Assembly (NCBI GenBank): GCA_003551805.1 | Contig: PUNR01000433.1 | Span: forward strand, 1 to 6,412 | Direction of reading: 5' to 3' | Length of the DNA stretch: 6,412 nucleotides | Source of the DNA: Loktanella sp. | GTDB taxonomy: Bacteria; Pseudomonadota; Alphaproteobacteria; Rhodobacterales; Rhodobacteraceae | Part shown: positions 1 through 5,113 of the stretch, one piece after another | Numbering within the stretch: the first letter of the stretch is position 1 | Layout: each line of letters opens with the position of its first letter | The notes under the pieces: model-generated | The model's input: only the letters and a program-made list of their open reading frames with translations | Databases searched by the model: none | What the model was told of the DNA's origin: nothing | Program-made: the position numbers and the translations under genes

Positions 1-743
1 TCAACCAATGCATCATCTTTGTAGACCCGGCTGCGCGGGATATCGCGGGCTTGGGCATAGGTTTCGCGAAACTTTGCCAGTTCGCGCACGATCGCCAGAA
101 AGCGGCCAGACTGGGTCCGTGTCTTGACCCGCAGCCATGCCTCTTCGGGGTCGGAATGATAAGTGGCAGGGTCGTTCAGGACTGCCATCTCCTCGTCCAC
201 CCATTTGGCACGGCCGGATTTCTTCAACCGTTCGGCCAGATATTCATAGACGTCGCGCAGATGGGTGACATCGGCCAAAGCATATTCGGCCTGCGCATCG
301 GTCAGCGGACGGCGCGACCAATCGGTAAAGCGCGATGATTTATCCACCTCGGCCTTGGCGATCTTGCGCACCAGCGTTTCATAACCCGCCTGTTCGCCAA
401 ACCCGCAGACCATCGCGGCGACCTGCGTGTCGAACAAGGGGGCGGGGATCACAGCGGCATTGACCTGAAAAATCTCAAGATCCTGACGGGCCGCATGAAA
501 AACTTTGACCACGCCCTGATCGCGGAACAGATCATACATCGGTTCCAGCGACAGACCATGCGCCAAAGGATCGACCAGCACCGCATCTTCGCCCGCATCA
601 TCGCGATAGGCCATCTGGACAAGGCACAGCTTGGAATAATAGGTGCGTTCGCGCAGAAATTCGGTGTCAACGGTCACATAGGGACGCTGCGCTGCCTCTG
701 CGCAAAAAGCGGCAAGGCCCTCGGTCGTGGTAATGATCTTCAT
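1..743 (-). CDS. rnd: Ribonuclease D, 3' part missing at window edge
   Basis: Ribonuclease D is a cytoplasmic 3'-to-5' exoribonuclease that trims the 3' ends of tRNA precursors and other small structured RNAs. Reading down from the ATG at 743-741 gives 247 codons before the left edge. The DEDDy exonuclease signature is complete: Exo I VDTEF (D26, E28), Exo II HAARQDLEIF (D88) and Exo III YALADVTHL (Y154, D158). From about residue 214 the chain continues into the start of an HRDC domain (LAIVRELAKFRE, then DIPRSRVYKDDAL). Family members are about 375-390 residues, so roughly the last 130-140, the rest of the HRDC region, lie outside. A GGAAC sequence about 5 nt before the ATG (748-752) is a modest ribosome binding site. 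It is the third gene after purM and purN on the same strand, 57 bp from purN, so probably co-transcribed. Identification is firm; no lesion is seen in the visible part. Confidence 0.95.
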   Translation of the reverse strand, partial: MKIITTTEGLAAFCAEAAQRPYVTVDTEFLRERTYYSKLCLVQMAYRDDAGEDAVLVDPLAHGLSLEPMYDLFRDQGVVKVFHAARQDLEIFQVNAAVIPAPLFDTQVAAMVCGFGEQAGYETLVRKIAKAEVDKSSRFTDWSRRPLTDAQAEYALADVTHLRDVYEYLAERLKKSGRAKWVDEEMAVLNDPATYHSDPEEAWLRVKTRTQSGRFLAIVRELAKFRETYAQARDIPRSRVYKDDALV

Positions 744-752
744 GCGGGTTCC

Positions 753-774
753 ATCAATTGTCTGCGCGATTGAT
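753..774 (-). repeat. Small inverted repeat between purN and rnd
   Basis: ATCAAT (753-758) and ATTGAT (769-774) are perfect inverted arms around a 10-base loop, in the 57-bp gap between purN and rnd. The repeat lies directly upstream of the presumed rnd ribosome binding site. Six mostly A/T pairs make a weak hairpin. It has no T-run, so it is not an intrinsic terminator. It could modulate access to the rnd start or serve as an operator half-site pair, or be chance. Confidence 0.25.
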
Positions 775-800
775 AGGCCATCGCCCGCAGGATGAAAAGA

Positions 801-1397
801 TCACCCGTCCAGCATCACCGGGCGCCGGTCACCCGCCGCAAACCGGCGCAACACGGCAGGGTAAAGCGCATGTTCCAGCGGCAGCAGGCGTTGTGCCAGA
901 CTTTCGGGCGTATCACCGGGCAAAACCGGCATCCGCGCCTGCCCCAGCACGGGGCCATCATCCAGCGCCGCAGTCACCTGATGCACGGTGCAGCCATGGT
1001 GGGTGTCACCTGCTTCCAGCGCGCGGGCATGGGTGTGCAGGCCACGATATTTGGGCAACAGCGACGGATGGATGTTCAGGATGCGCCCTTCCCAAGGTGT
1101 GATGAAATCCGCCCCCAGAATACGCATGAACCCGGCCAGACAGATAATATCAGGCTGCGCAGCAACCAGCGCGTCATGTAAAGCAGCCTCGAACGCGGGG
1201 CGGTCCTTGCCGAAAGCTTTGTGATCAATCGCCTGCACCGGCACGCCCAGATCAGCGGCTTTGGCCAAACCGCCCGCCTGCGGATCATTGGACAAGACCA
1301 GCACGGGGCGCGCGGGATGATCGCCCGTCATCGACCGGATAAGGGCTGTCATATTCGACCCGCCCCCCGAAATCAGAACAGCAACACGCTTGGTCAC
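801..1397 (-). CDS. purN: Phosphoribosylglycinamide formyltransferase (GART)
   Basis: PurN transfers a formyl group from 10-formyltetrahydrofolate to glycinamide ribonucleotide (GAR), giving FGAR, the third step of de novo purine synthesis in the cytosol. The product is 198 residues, close to the 212 of the E. coli enzyme. The N-terminal Rossmann strand and phosphate loop read VAVLISGGGSNMTAL (about residues 5-19). The catalytic triad is visible: N108 and H110 in ILNIHPSLLPKYRGLHTHA, and D146 in ALDDGPVLGQ. The 38-residue spacing between N108 and D146 matches N106 and D144 of E. coli. The start is GTG at 1397-1395, overlapping the purM stop in the four bases GTGA (1397-1394), a standard arrangement for translational coupling. 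The only ribosome-site-like run ahead of it (AGGCG inside the end of purM) is poor, which fits reinitiation. rnd follows 57 bp downstream. No unusual features in the protein. Confidence 0.96.
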   Translation of the reverse strand: MTKRVAVLISGGGSNMTALIRSMTGDHPARPVLVLSNDPQAGGLAKAADLGVPVQAIDHKAFGKDRPAFEAALHDALVAAQPDIICLAGFMRILGADFITPWEGRILNIHPSLLPKYRGLHTHARALEAGDTHHGCTVHQVTAALDDGPVLGQARMPVLPGDTPESLAQRLLPLEHALYPAVLRRFAAGDRRPVMLDG

Positions 1398-2434
1398 ACA
1401 AGCGCGCCTGTGTAACGGATGCCCGCGCCATCTGTTACGGTGCCGATCTGGTGAACCGTCTCGCCCGCCTCTTGCAACAAAGCCGTCAGCGCCTCGGCCT
1501 GTGCGGCATCGACGACCAGCACCATTCCGATGCCGGCGTTAAAGGTTTTCAGCAATTCCGCCTGTTCCATGCCGCCGGTCTGCACCAGCCAGCCAAACAC
1601 AGGTGGCAGCGCCCATGATCCCAGATCAATATCCGCACCCAGATCATCGGGCAGCACACGCGGCAGGTTTTCGGTCAGACCGCCGCCGGTGATATGGGCC
1701 AGGGCATGCACACCCCCTGCCCGCACGGCCGCCAGCGCAGGCTGTACATAAAGCCGGGTCGGCGTCAAAAGCGCCTCGCCCAGCGTGGCATCCGCAAAAG
1801 GTGCCGCATCTGCCCAGCCCAGACCGGACATTTCAACAATCCGGCGCACCAGTGAATACCCGTTGGAATGCACGCCATCAGATGCCAACCCCAACAGCAC
1901 ATCGCCCGCCGCAACACCGCTAGGCAAATCAGCACCGCGCTCCATCGCACCGACAGCAAAGCCCGCCAGATCGAAATCACCTTTGTGATACATGCCCGGC
2001 ATTTCGGCCGTTTCGCCGCCGATCAGCGCACAGCCCGATGCCTCGCAGCCCGCAGCGATGCCATTGATAATGCGGGTTGCCTGATCCAGCTCCAGCTTGC
2101 CAGTGGCGAAATAATCAAGGAAAAATAGCGGCTCTGCCCCCTGACAGACCAGATCGTTGACGCACATTGCTACCAGATCAACACCGATCGTATCGACATG
2201 GCCGGTATCAATCGCGATCCGCAGCTTGGTGCCGACACCGTCAGTCGCCGCCACAAGGATCGGATCGACATAACCCGCATCTTTGAGGTCGAACAAAGCG
2301 CCAAAACCGCCCAGGCCCGCCATGACGCCCGACCGCGCGGTGCGCTTGGCTGCGGGCTTGATCCGTTCCACCAGCGTATTGCCGGCATCGATATCCACAC
2401 CGGCATCGGCATAGGTCAGGCCATTCTTTGTCAT
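1394..2434 (-). CDS. purM: Phosphoribosylformylglycinamidine cyclo-ligase (AIR synthetase)
   Basis: PurM closes the imidazole ring: FGAM + ATP gives aminoimidazole ribonucleotide (AIR), the fifth step of de novo purine synthesis. The chosen ATG (2434) gives 346 residues, against 345 in E. coli. It begins MTKNGLTYADAGVDIDAGN, the normal start of the family in alphaproteobacteria. Visible family motifs are GLGGFGALFDL (41-50), TDGVGTKL (64-71), VDLVAMCVNDL (85-95), GGETAEMPGMY (139-149), SDGVHSNGYSLVRR and HITGGGLTENLPRVLP. These belong to the PurM/ThiL/HypE/SelD fold that binds ATP and substrate at a dimer interface. The frame stays open for another 55 codons upstream to 2599, but that extension runs through a noncoding repeat element and a G-run tract and has no family similarity, so I reject it. 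A GAGGG site 8 nt before the ATG supports 2434. The stop overlaps the purN start. It is the first gene of the purM-purN-rnd unit. Confidence 0.96.
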   Translation of the reverse strand: MTKNGLTYADAGVDIDAGNTLVERIKPAAKRTARSGVMAGLGGFGALFDLKDAGYVDPILVAATDGVGTKLRIAIDTGHVDTIGVDLVAMCVNDLVCQGAEPLFFLDYFATGKLELDQATRIINGIAAGCEASGCALIGGETAEMPGMYHKGDFDLAGFAVGAMERGADLPSGVAAGDVLLGLASDGVHSNGYSLVRRIVEMSGLGWADAAPFADATLGEALLTPTRLYVQPALAAVRAGGVHALAHITGGGLTENLPRVLPDDLGADIDLGSWALPPVFGWLVQTGGMEQAELLKTFNAGIGMVLVVDAAQAEALTALLQEAGETVHQIGTVTDGAGIRYTGALV

Positions 2435-2442
2435 CTGGGGCA

Positions 2443-2447
2443 CCCTC
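2443..2447 (-). promoter_or_regulatory. Ribosome binding site of purM (decides the start)
   Basis: On the minus strand GAGGG lies 8 nt upstream of the ATG at 2434, good spacing for a Shine-Dalgarno site. The longer frame opening at 2599 would place this site inside coding sequence, so it argues for the 346-residue PurM. Confidence 0.7.
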
Positions 2448-2477
2448 GTTCTCGTTTCTTCGCGGTTAGCGCAACCC

Positions 2478-2490
2478 TGCGCGTCGCGCA
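2478..2490 (-). repeat. Short GC hairpin in the purM leader
   Basis: TGCGCG (2478-2483) and CGCGCA (2485-2490) are perfect inverted arms around a single T. In RNA this would fold as about 5 pairs with a 3-nt loop. It lies 44-56 nt upstream of the purM ATG, within the likely leader. There is no T-run on the purM side, so it is not a terminator. Its role is unknown, and in GC-rich DNA a chance origin is possible. Confidence 0.3.
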
Positions 2491-2510
2491 ACGCCCCTTG
2501 CCGCATCGTC

Positions 2511-2550
2511 CGAGTAAAAATATCCCCGCCGGAGGCATAAAAGTTCTTTT
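2511..2550 (-). repeat. Rhodobacterales-type intergenic element (CCTCCGGCGGGGATATTTTT)
   Basis: Read on the minus strand the stretch runs AAAAGAACTTTT, then ATGCCTCCGGCGGGG, then ATATTTTTACTCG. The core CCTCCGGCGGGGATATTTTT resembles a sequence I recall as recurring between genes of Rhodobacterales genomes. This is recollection, not a search. CCTCCGGCGG is an imperfect palindrome around CCGG, and AAAAG-TT-CTTTT (plus strand 2539-2550) is a second inverted repeat beside it. On the purM side the RNA would carry CCUCC, the same as the anti-Shine-Dalgarno core of 16S rRNA; the other strand carries GGAGG. It lies about 77-116 nt upstream of the purM ATG, in leader or promoter DNA. The frame that runs through it is not a gene. 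Confidence 0.5.
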
Positions 2551-2577
2551 CCCCGCCCCGCGCCCCCCGCGACACCC
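2551..2577 (-). other. Four-G-run tract (potential G-quadruplex) upstream of purM
   Basis: The plus strand is almost pure C/G here. On the minus strand there are four G-runs of 3, 6, 4 and 4, separated by TGTCGC, CGC and C. This satisfies the simple G3+N1-7 quadruplex pattern. It sits between the repeat element and the -35 box of the divergent tRNA promoter, on the strand that is non-template for purM. Folding is inferred from the pattern only. Confidence 0.4.
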
Positions 2578-2606
2578 TTGACCATTCCCACCGCGCCAAT
2601 TACGCA
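2578..2606 (+). promoter_or_regulatory. Promoter of the CAT tRNA gene
   Basis: TTGACC (2578-2583) matches the -35 consensus TTGACA at five of six positions. A 17-bp spacer leads to TACGCA (2601-2606), a weak -10. Initiation about 7 nt on, near 2613, would leave a leader of only about 4 nt before the mature tRNA 5' end at 2617, typical of stable-RNA promoters. The strong -35, short GC-containing discriminator and placement support the call; the poor -10 keeps it moderate. Confidence 0.55.
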
Positions 2607-2616
2607 AAACCGCAGG

Positions 2617-2693
2617 GGGCCTGTAGCTCAATTGGTTAGAGCAGAGCGCTCATAACGCTTTGGTTGCGGGTTCAAGTCCTGCCGGGCCTACCA
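2617..2693 (+). tRNA. tRNA with CAT anticodon, probably tRNA-Ile2 (lysidine type)
   Basis: A complete 77-nt cloverleaf is visible. The acceptor strand GGGCCTG (2617-2623) pairs with CGGGCCT (2683-2689). The D arm is GCTC/GAGC, the anticodon stem GAGCG/CGCTT encloses loop CTCATAA with anticodon CAT at 2651-2653, the variable loop is TGGTT, and the T arm is GCGGG-TTCAAGT-CCTGC. The discriminator is A at 2690 and CCA (2691-2693) is encoded. CAT can be elongator Met, initiator Met or Ile2 read with lysidine. The initiator is excluded because the anticodon stem lacks the three G:C pairs. The C4-G69 and C5-G68 pairs, the lack of a U29-A41 pair, and the close likeness of its anticodon and variable regions to E. 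coli tRNA-Ile2 favour Ile2, which TilS would modify to decode AUA. G1:U72 and U6:G67 are wobbles. Gene certain, isotype probable. Confidence 0.93.
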
Positions 2694-2792
2694 CCCCTGA
2701 CAATTACGGTATACAAATGCATACAGCACTTCCCGTAGGCGTTGTTTTGCGCTATGACGCTGGCAGAATCCAAGCAAAAGCGGAGTATGCCC
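2694..2792 (+). other. tRNA-icd spacer without visible terminator
   Basis: This is the 99 bp between the tRNA CCA end and the icd ATG. I see no GC hairpin followed by T-run, so transcripts from the tRNA promoter could read on into icd. Possible icd promoter pieces are CTGACA (2697-2702) with CATACA (2720-2725) at 17-bp spacing, a weak -10. ATACA occurs twice, at 2711-2715 and 2721-2725, exactly 10 bp apart, about one helical turn. A GGAG ribosome site at 2782-2785 precedes the ATG by 7 nt. Confidence 0.4.
2782..2785 (+). promoter_or_regulatory. Ribosome binding site of icd (decides the start)
   Basis: GGAG ends 7 nt before the ATG at 2793. Upstream in-frame starts (TTG 2742, ATG 2754, ATG 2787) would place this site inside the coding region or only one base from the ATG, so they are less likely. 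Confidence 0.75.
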
Positions 2793-4001
2793 ATGTCCAA
2801 GATCAAGGTGGAAAACCCTGTTGTCGAACTCGACGGCGATGAAATGACCCGGATTATCTGGGATTTCATCAAAAAGAAGCTGATCCTGCCCTATCTCGAC
2901 GTTGATCTGAAATATTACGATCTTGGCATGGAAGTCCGCGACGAAACCAACGACCAGATCACCATCGACGCAGCCGAAGCGATCAAAAAATATGGTGTCG
3001 GCGTCAAATGCGCGACGATCACACCTGACGAAGACCGGGTCGAGGAATTCGGCCTGAAACAGATGTGGCGCAGCCCTAACGGCACGATCCGCAACATTCT
3101 GGGCGGTGTCGTCTTCCGTGCGCCGATCATCTGCAAAAACGTCCCCCGCCTTGTCCCCGGCTGGACCGACCCGATTGTCATTGGCCGCCACGCCTTTGGT
3201 GACCAGTATAAAGCCACCGATTTCCTGATGCCCGGCAAAGGCCAGTTGACGATGAAATTCGTGGGCGACGATGGCACTGTGATCGAAAAGGTCGTCTATG
3301 ACAGCCCCGGCGCCGGTGTCGCGATGGGCATGTATAACCTTGACGAAAGCATCATCGATTTCGCACGTGCGTCGCTGAACTATGGTCTGAACCTTGGCTG
3401 GCCGGTCTATCTGTCCACCAAGAACACGATCCTCAAAGCCTATGACGGCCGCTTCAAAGACCTGTTCCAGAAAGTCTATGAAGAAGAATTCGCAGACCAG
3501 TTCAAAGCTGCCGGCATCACCTACGAACACCGCCTGATTGACGACATGGTCGCATCCGCGATGAAATGGTCGGGCAAATTCGTCTGGGCCTGTAAAAACT
3601 ACGATGGCGATGTGCAGTCTGACACCGTCGCACAGGGCTTTGGCAGCCTTGGCCTGATGACCAGTCAGCTGATGACCCCCGATGGAAAAATCGTCGAGGC
3701 CGAAGCAGCCCACGGCACCGTCACCCGCCACTATCGCCAGCATCAGGCCGGCAAGGCCACATCGACCAATTCGATCGCGTCGATCTTTGCCTGGACCGGT
3801 GGCCTAAAGCACCGCGCGAAACTGGACGATAATGCGCAGCTGATGACCTTTGCCAGCACGCTGGAAAAGGTTGTCGTGGACACGGTCGAAAGCGGTTTCA
3901 TGACCAAGGATCTGGCCTTGCTGGTCGGCCCCGATCAGAAATGGCTGACCACCGAAGGTTTCCTCGAAAAAGTCGACGACAACCTCAACGCCGCGATGTA
4001 A
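2793..4001 (+). CDS. icd: NADP-dependent isocitrate dehydrogenase
   Basis: The enzyme oxidatively decarboxylates isocitrate to 2-oxoglutarate in the TCA cycle and yields NADPH. From ATG 2793 the product is 402 residues starting MSKIKVENPVVELDGDEMTR. This is the homodimeric class shared with mitochondrial and cytosolic eukaryotic IDH rather than the E. coli type. Active-site residues line up with human IDH1: S94, N96 and R100 in SPNGTIRN, R109, R132 in IGRHAFGDQY, Y139, K210 in LSTKNT, D250 in HRLIDDM, and D273 and D277 in YDGDVQSD. NADP binding is seen in AEAAHGTVTRHYR (T311, R312, H313) and N326 in TSTNSIAS. Translation from the first in-frame TTG (2742) would add 17 residues with no family support. 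It stands alone between a tRNA and a strong terminator, so it is likely monocistronic or co-transcribed with the tRNA. No missing key residue. Confidence 0.97.
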   Translation: MSKIKVENPVVELDGDEMTRIIWDFIKKKLILPYLDVDLKYYDLGMEVRDETNDQITIDAAEAIKKYGVGVKCATITPDEDRVEEFGLKQMWRSPNGTIRNILGGVVFRAPIICKNVPRLVPGWTDPIVIGRHAFGDQYKATDFLMPGKGQLTMKFVGDDGTVIEKVVYDSPGAGVAMGMYNLDESIIDFARASLNYGLNLGWPVYLSTKNTILKAYDGRFKDLFQKVYEEEFADQFKAAGITYEHRLIDDMVASAMKWSGKFVWACKNYDGDVQSDTVAQGFGSLGLMTSQLMTPDGKIVEAEAAHGTVTRHYRQHQAGKATSTNSIASIFAWTGGLKHRAKLDDNAQLMTFASTLEKVVVDTVESGFMTKDLALLVGPDQKWLTTEGFLEKVDDNLNAAM

Positions 4002-4005
4002 GATC

Positions 4006-4034
4006 AAAGGGGGGCCGGTTGGCCCCCCTTTTTT
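4006..4034 (+). terminator. Rho-independent terminator after icd
   Basis: AAAGGGGGGCC (4006-4016), loop GGTT, then GGCCCCCCTTT (4021-4031) make an uninterrupted 11-bp stem. The T-run spans 4029-4034, six T in all. It starts four bases after the icd stop. One of the clearest regulatory calls in the window; it isolates icd from the membrane-protein pair downstream. Confidence 0.95.
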
Positions 4035-4079
4035 CTGCGCACCCTTGCCAGTCTGGATCGCTTTGGTTAGCGAAACGCC

Positions 4080-4697
4080 ATGACCCAAATCGCGCCCCCA
4101 CCCGACACCAGCCACAGCAAGATCGAAGACGCTCAAGCCTTTGTGCTTGGCACTGCACTTTGTGCGCTGGGGGTCACGATGCTGACGCATCTTGGGCTGA
4201 TTACCGGGCAGACGGCGGGGCTGGCGGTGCTTTTGTCTTATGCGACAGGGCTGTCGTTTGGTCTGGTGTTTTTTGCGATCAACCTGCCGTTTTACTGGCT
4301 GGCATGGGTGCGTATGGGGCCAAGGTTCACGATCAAAAGCTTTCTTTGCGTCGCATTGGTGTCCGCCATGGCGGAAACCTTTCCGCAGTTGATCGTTTTT
4401 GATTATCTCGACCCGTTGCTGGGTGCGGTGCTGGTCGGTGCTGTTACCGGACTTGGGCTGATCGTGCTGTTCCGTCATGGGGCAAGCCTTGGCGGTATTG
4501 GCGTTCTGGCGTTGTTCTTGCAGGACCGGACCGGATTTCGTGCCGGTTATACCCAGTTGATTTTCGATCTGTGCCTGTTTGCCGCGGCCTTTGCGATTAT
4601 CGCGCCGGGGCTGGTGCTGTATTCTTTGGCAGGTGCCGTGGTCGCCAACCTGATTATCGCGACCAACCACCGCCCTGACCGTTATACCGGACGCTGA
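4080..4697 (+). CDS. YitT-family membrane protein, short form without DUF2179
   Basis: A 205-residue hydrophobic protein with the look of the YitT_membrane (DUF161) family, inner-membrane proteins whose substrate is not established. After a hydrophilic N-terminus (about 1-18) I count about six membrane segments near residues 19-40, 46-56, 57-77, 84-106, 112-131 and 158-195; the last is long enough to be two. Family-like stretches are ITGQTAGLAVLLSYATG (41-57) and FRHGASLGGIGVLALFLQ (131-148), the GGTAG-like and GAS-GG motifs of the fold. Bacillus YitT proteins are about 280 residues and end in a cytoplasmic DUF2179 domain; here the chain stops right after the last membrane segment. An in-frame TAG 12 bases upstream makes ATG 4080 the earliest possible start. 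No good ribosome site precedes it. It ends one base before the EmrE-like gene, so the two are surely co-expressed. Family assignment is from memory of its motifs. Confidence 0.8.
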   Translation: MTQIAPPPDTSHSKIEDAQAFVLGTALCALGVTMLTHLGLITGQTAGLAVLLSYATGLSFGLVFFAINLPFYWLAWVRMGPRFTIKSFLCVALVSAMAETFPQLIVFDYLDPLLGAVLVGAVTGLGLIVLFRHGASLGGIGVLALFLQDRTGFRAGYTQLIFDLCLFAAAFAIIAPGLVLYSLAGAVVANLIIATNHRPDRYTGR

Positions 4698-4698
4698 C

Positions 4699-5034
4699 AT
4701 GCCCATACATTACATCCTGTTGATCTTTGCCGTTCTTGCCGAAACCATCGGTACCACCGCGCTGCAAGCGAGCCAGCAATTCACGCGGTTTTGGCCATCC
4801 GTGCTGGTGGTGGTCGCTTATAGCGTGTCGTTCTATCTGCTGGCACAAACGCTGCGGGTGATGCCGGTGGGGGTTGTTTATGCGATGTGGTCGGGGCTGG
4901 GGATCGTGCTGATCGCCGCGATTGGCTATCTGGTATTCGGCCAAAGGCTTGATCTGCCTGCCGTGATCGGGATCGCAATGATCCTTGGGGGGATCCTTGT
5001 GATCCACCTATTCTCGCGCACTGCGCCACACTGA
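4699..5034 (+). CDS. EmrE-like small multidrug resistance (SMR) transporter
   Basis: A 111-residue, four-helix inner-membrane antiporter that exchanges protons for cationic aromatic compounds such as quaternary ammonium biocides and dyes, working as an antiparallel dimer. Helices lie near residues 4-22, 33-52, 57-79 and 86-105. The signature glutamate is E15 (FAVLAETIGTT; E14 of E. coli EmrE). The substrate-pocket residues follow with a one-residue offset: Y41, Y61 and W64 (AMWSGLGIVLI), as do G91 and G98 of helix 4. The stretch FGQRLDLPAVIG and the C-terminal LFSRTAPH look very like EmrE itself, so I place it in the Qac/EmrE subtype rather than the guanidinium (Gdx/SugE) subtype. The actual substrate is not shown. 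GGA 7 nt before the ATG is a weak ribosome site; the single-base gap to the YitT gene suggests coupling. No terminator is seen before typA. Confidence 0.93.
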   Translation: MPIHYILLIFAVLAETIGTTALQASQQFTRFWPSVLVVVAYSVSFYLLAQTLRVMPVGVVYAMWSGLGIVLIAAIGYLVFGQRLDLPAVIGIAMILGGILVIHLFSRTAPH

Positions 5035-5102
5035 CGGGTTGTTTACGTTTAGGGGGTAGCATTTGCTGCGATTGCACGGTATCGCGCACCTAAATTTCCC
5101 AT

Positions 5103-5106
5103 AAGG
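5103..5106 (+). promoter_or_regulatory. Ribosome binding site of typA
   Basis: AAGG lies 7 nt upstream of the ATG at 5114. The 79-bp gap between the SMR gene and typA (5035-5113) shows no intrinsic terminator, and I find no well-spaced promoter in it, so typA may be partly transcribed from upstream. Confidence 0.55.
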
Positions 5107-5113
5107 CTGACCC

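Noticed and set aside
758..1181. Plus-strand frames of 114 and 129 codons over purN
   Set aside because: Both are antisense to purN, whose catalytic residues are intact, and neither shows a recognisable motif.
2435..2599. 55-codon N-terminal extension of PurM
   Set aside because: It passes through the repeat element and G-run tract, has no family similarity, and the GAGGG site supports the start at 2434.
2602..2610. ACGCAAAAC, resembling half of an E. coli PurR box, between purM and the tRNA
   Set aside because: Only a half-site, no matching second half, and the E. coli-type PurR is not expected in this group; it overlaps the tRNA -10 region.
2660..2842. Small plus-strand frame spanning the tRNA 3' half and icd start
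   Set aside because: Overlaps a tRNA and the icd start in another frame and has no ribosome site.
2688..3743. Long minus-strand reading frame of 351 codons across icd
   Set aside because: It lies antisense to a fully conserved icd, has no recognisable domain, and is explained by codon bias of the sense gene leaving few antisense stops.
3804..4706. Minus-strand reading frame of 300 codons over the icd end and YitT gene
   Set aside because: It crosses the icd terminator and lies antisense to two better-supported genes; the product is low-complexity and hydrophilic with no family likeness.
5035..5113. Possible promoter of typA (TTGCAC followed by TAAATT)
   Set aside because: The spacing between the two is only about 13 bp, too short for a standard promoter, and no other well-spaced pair was found.
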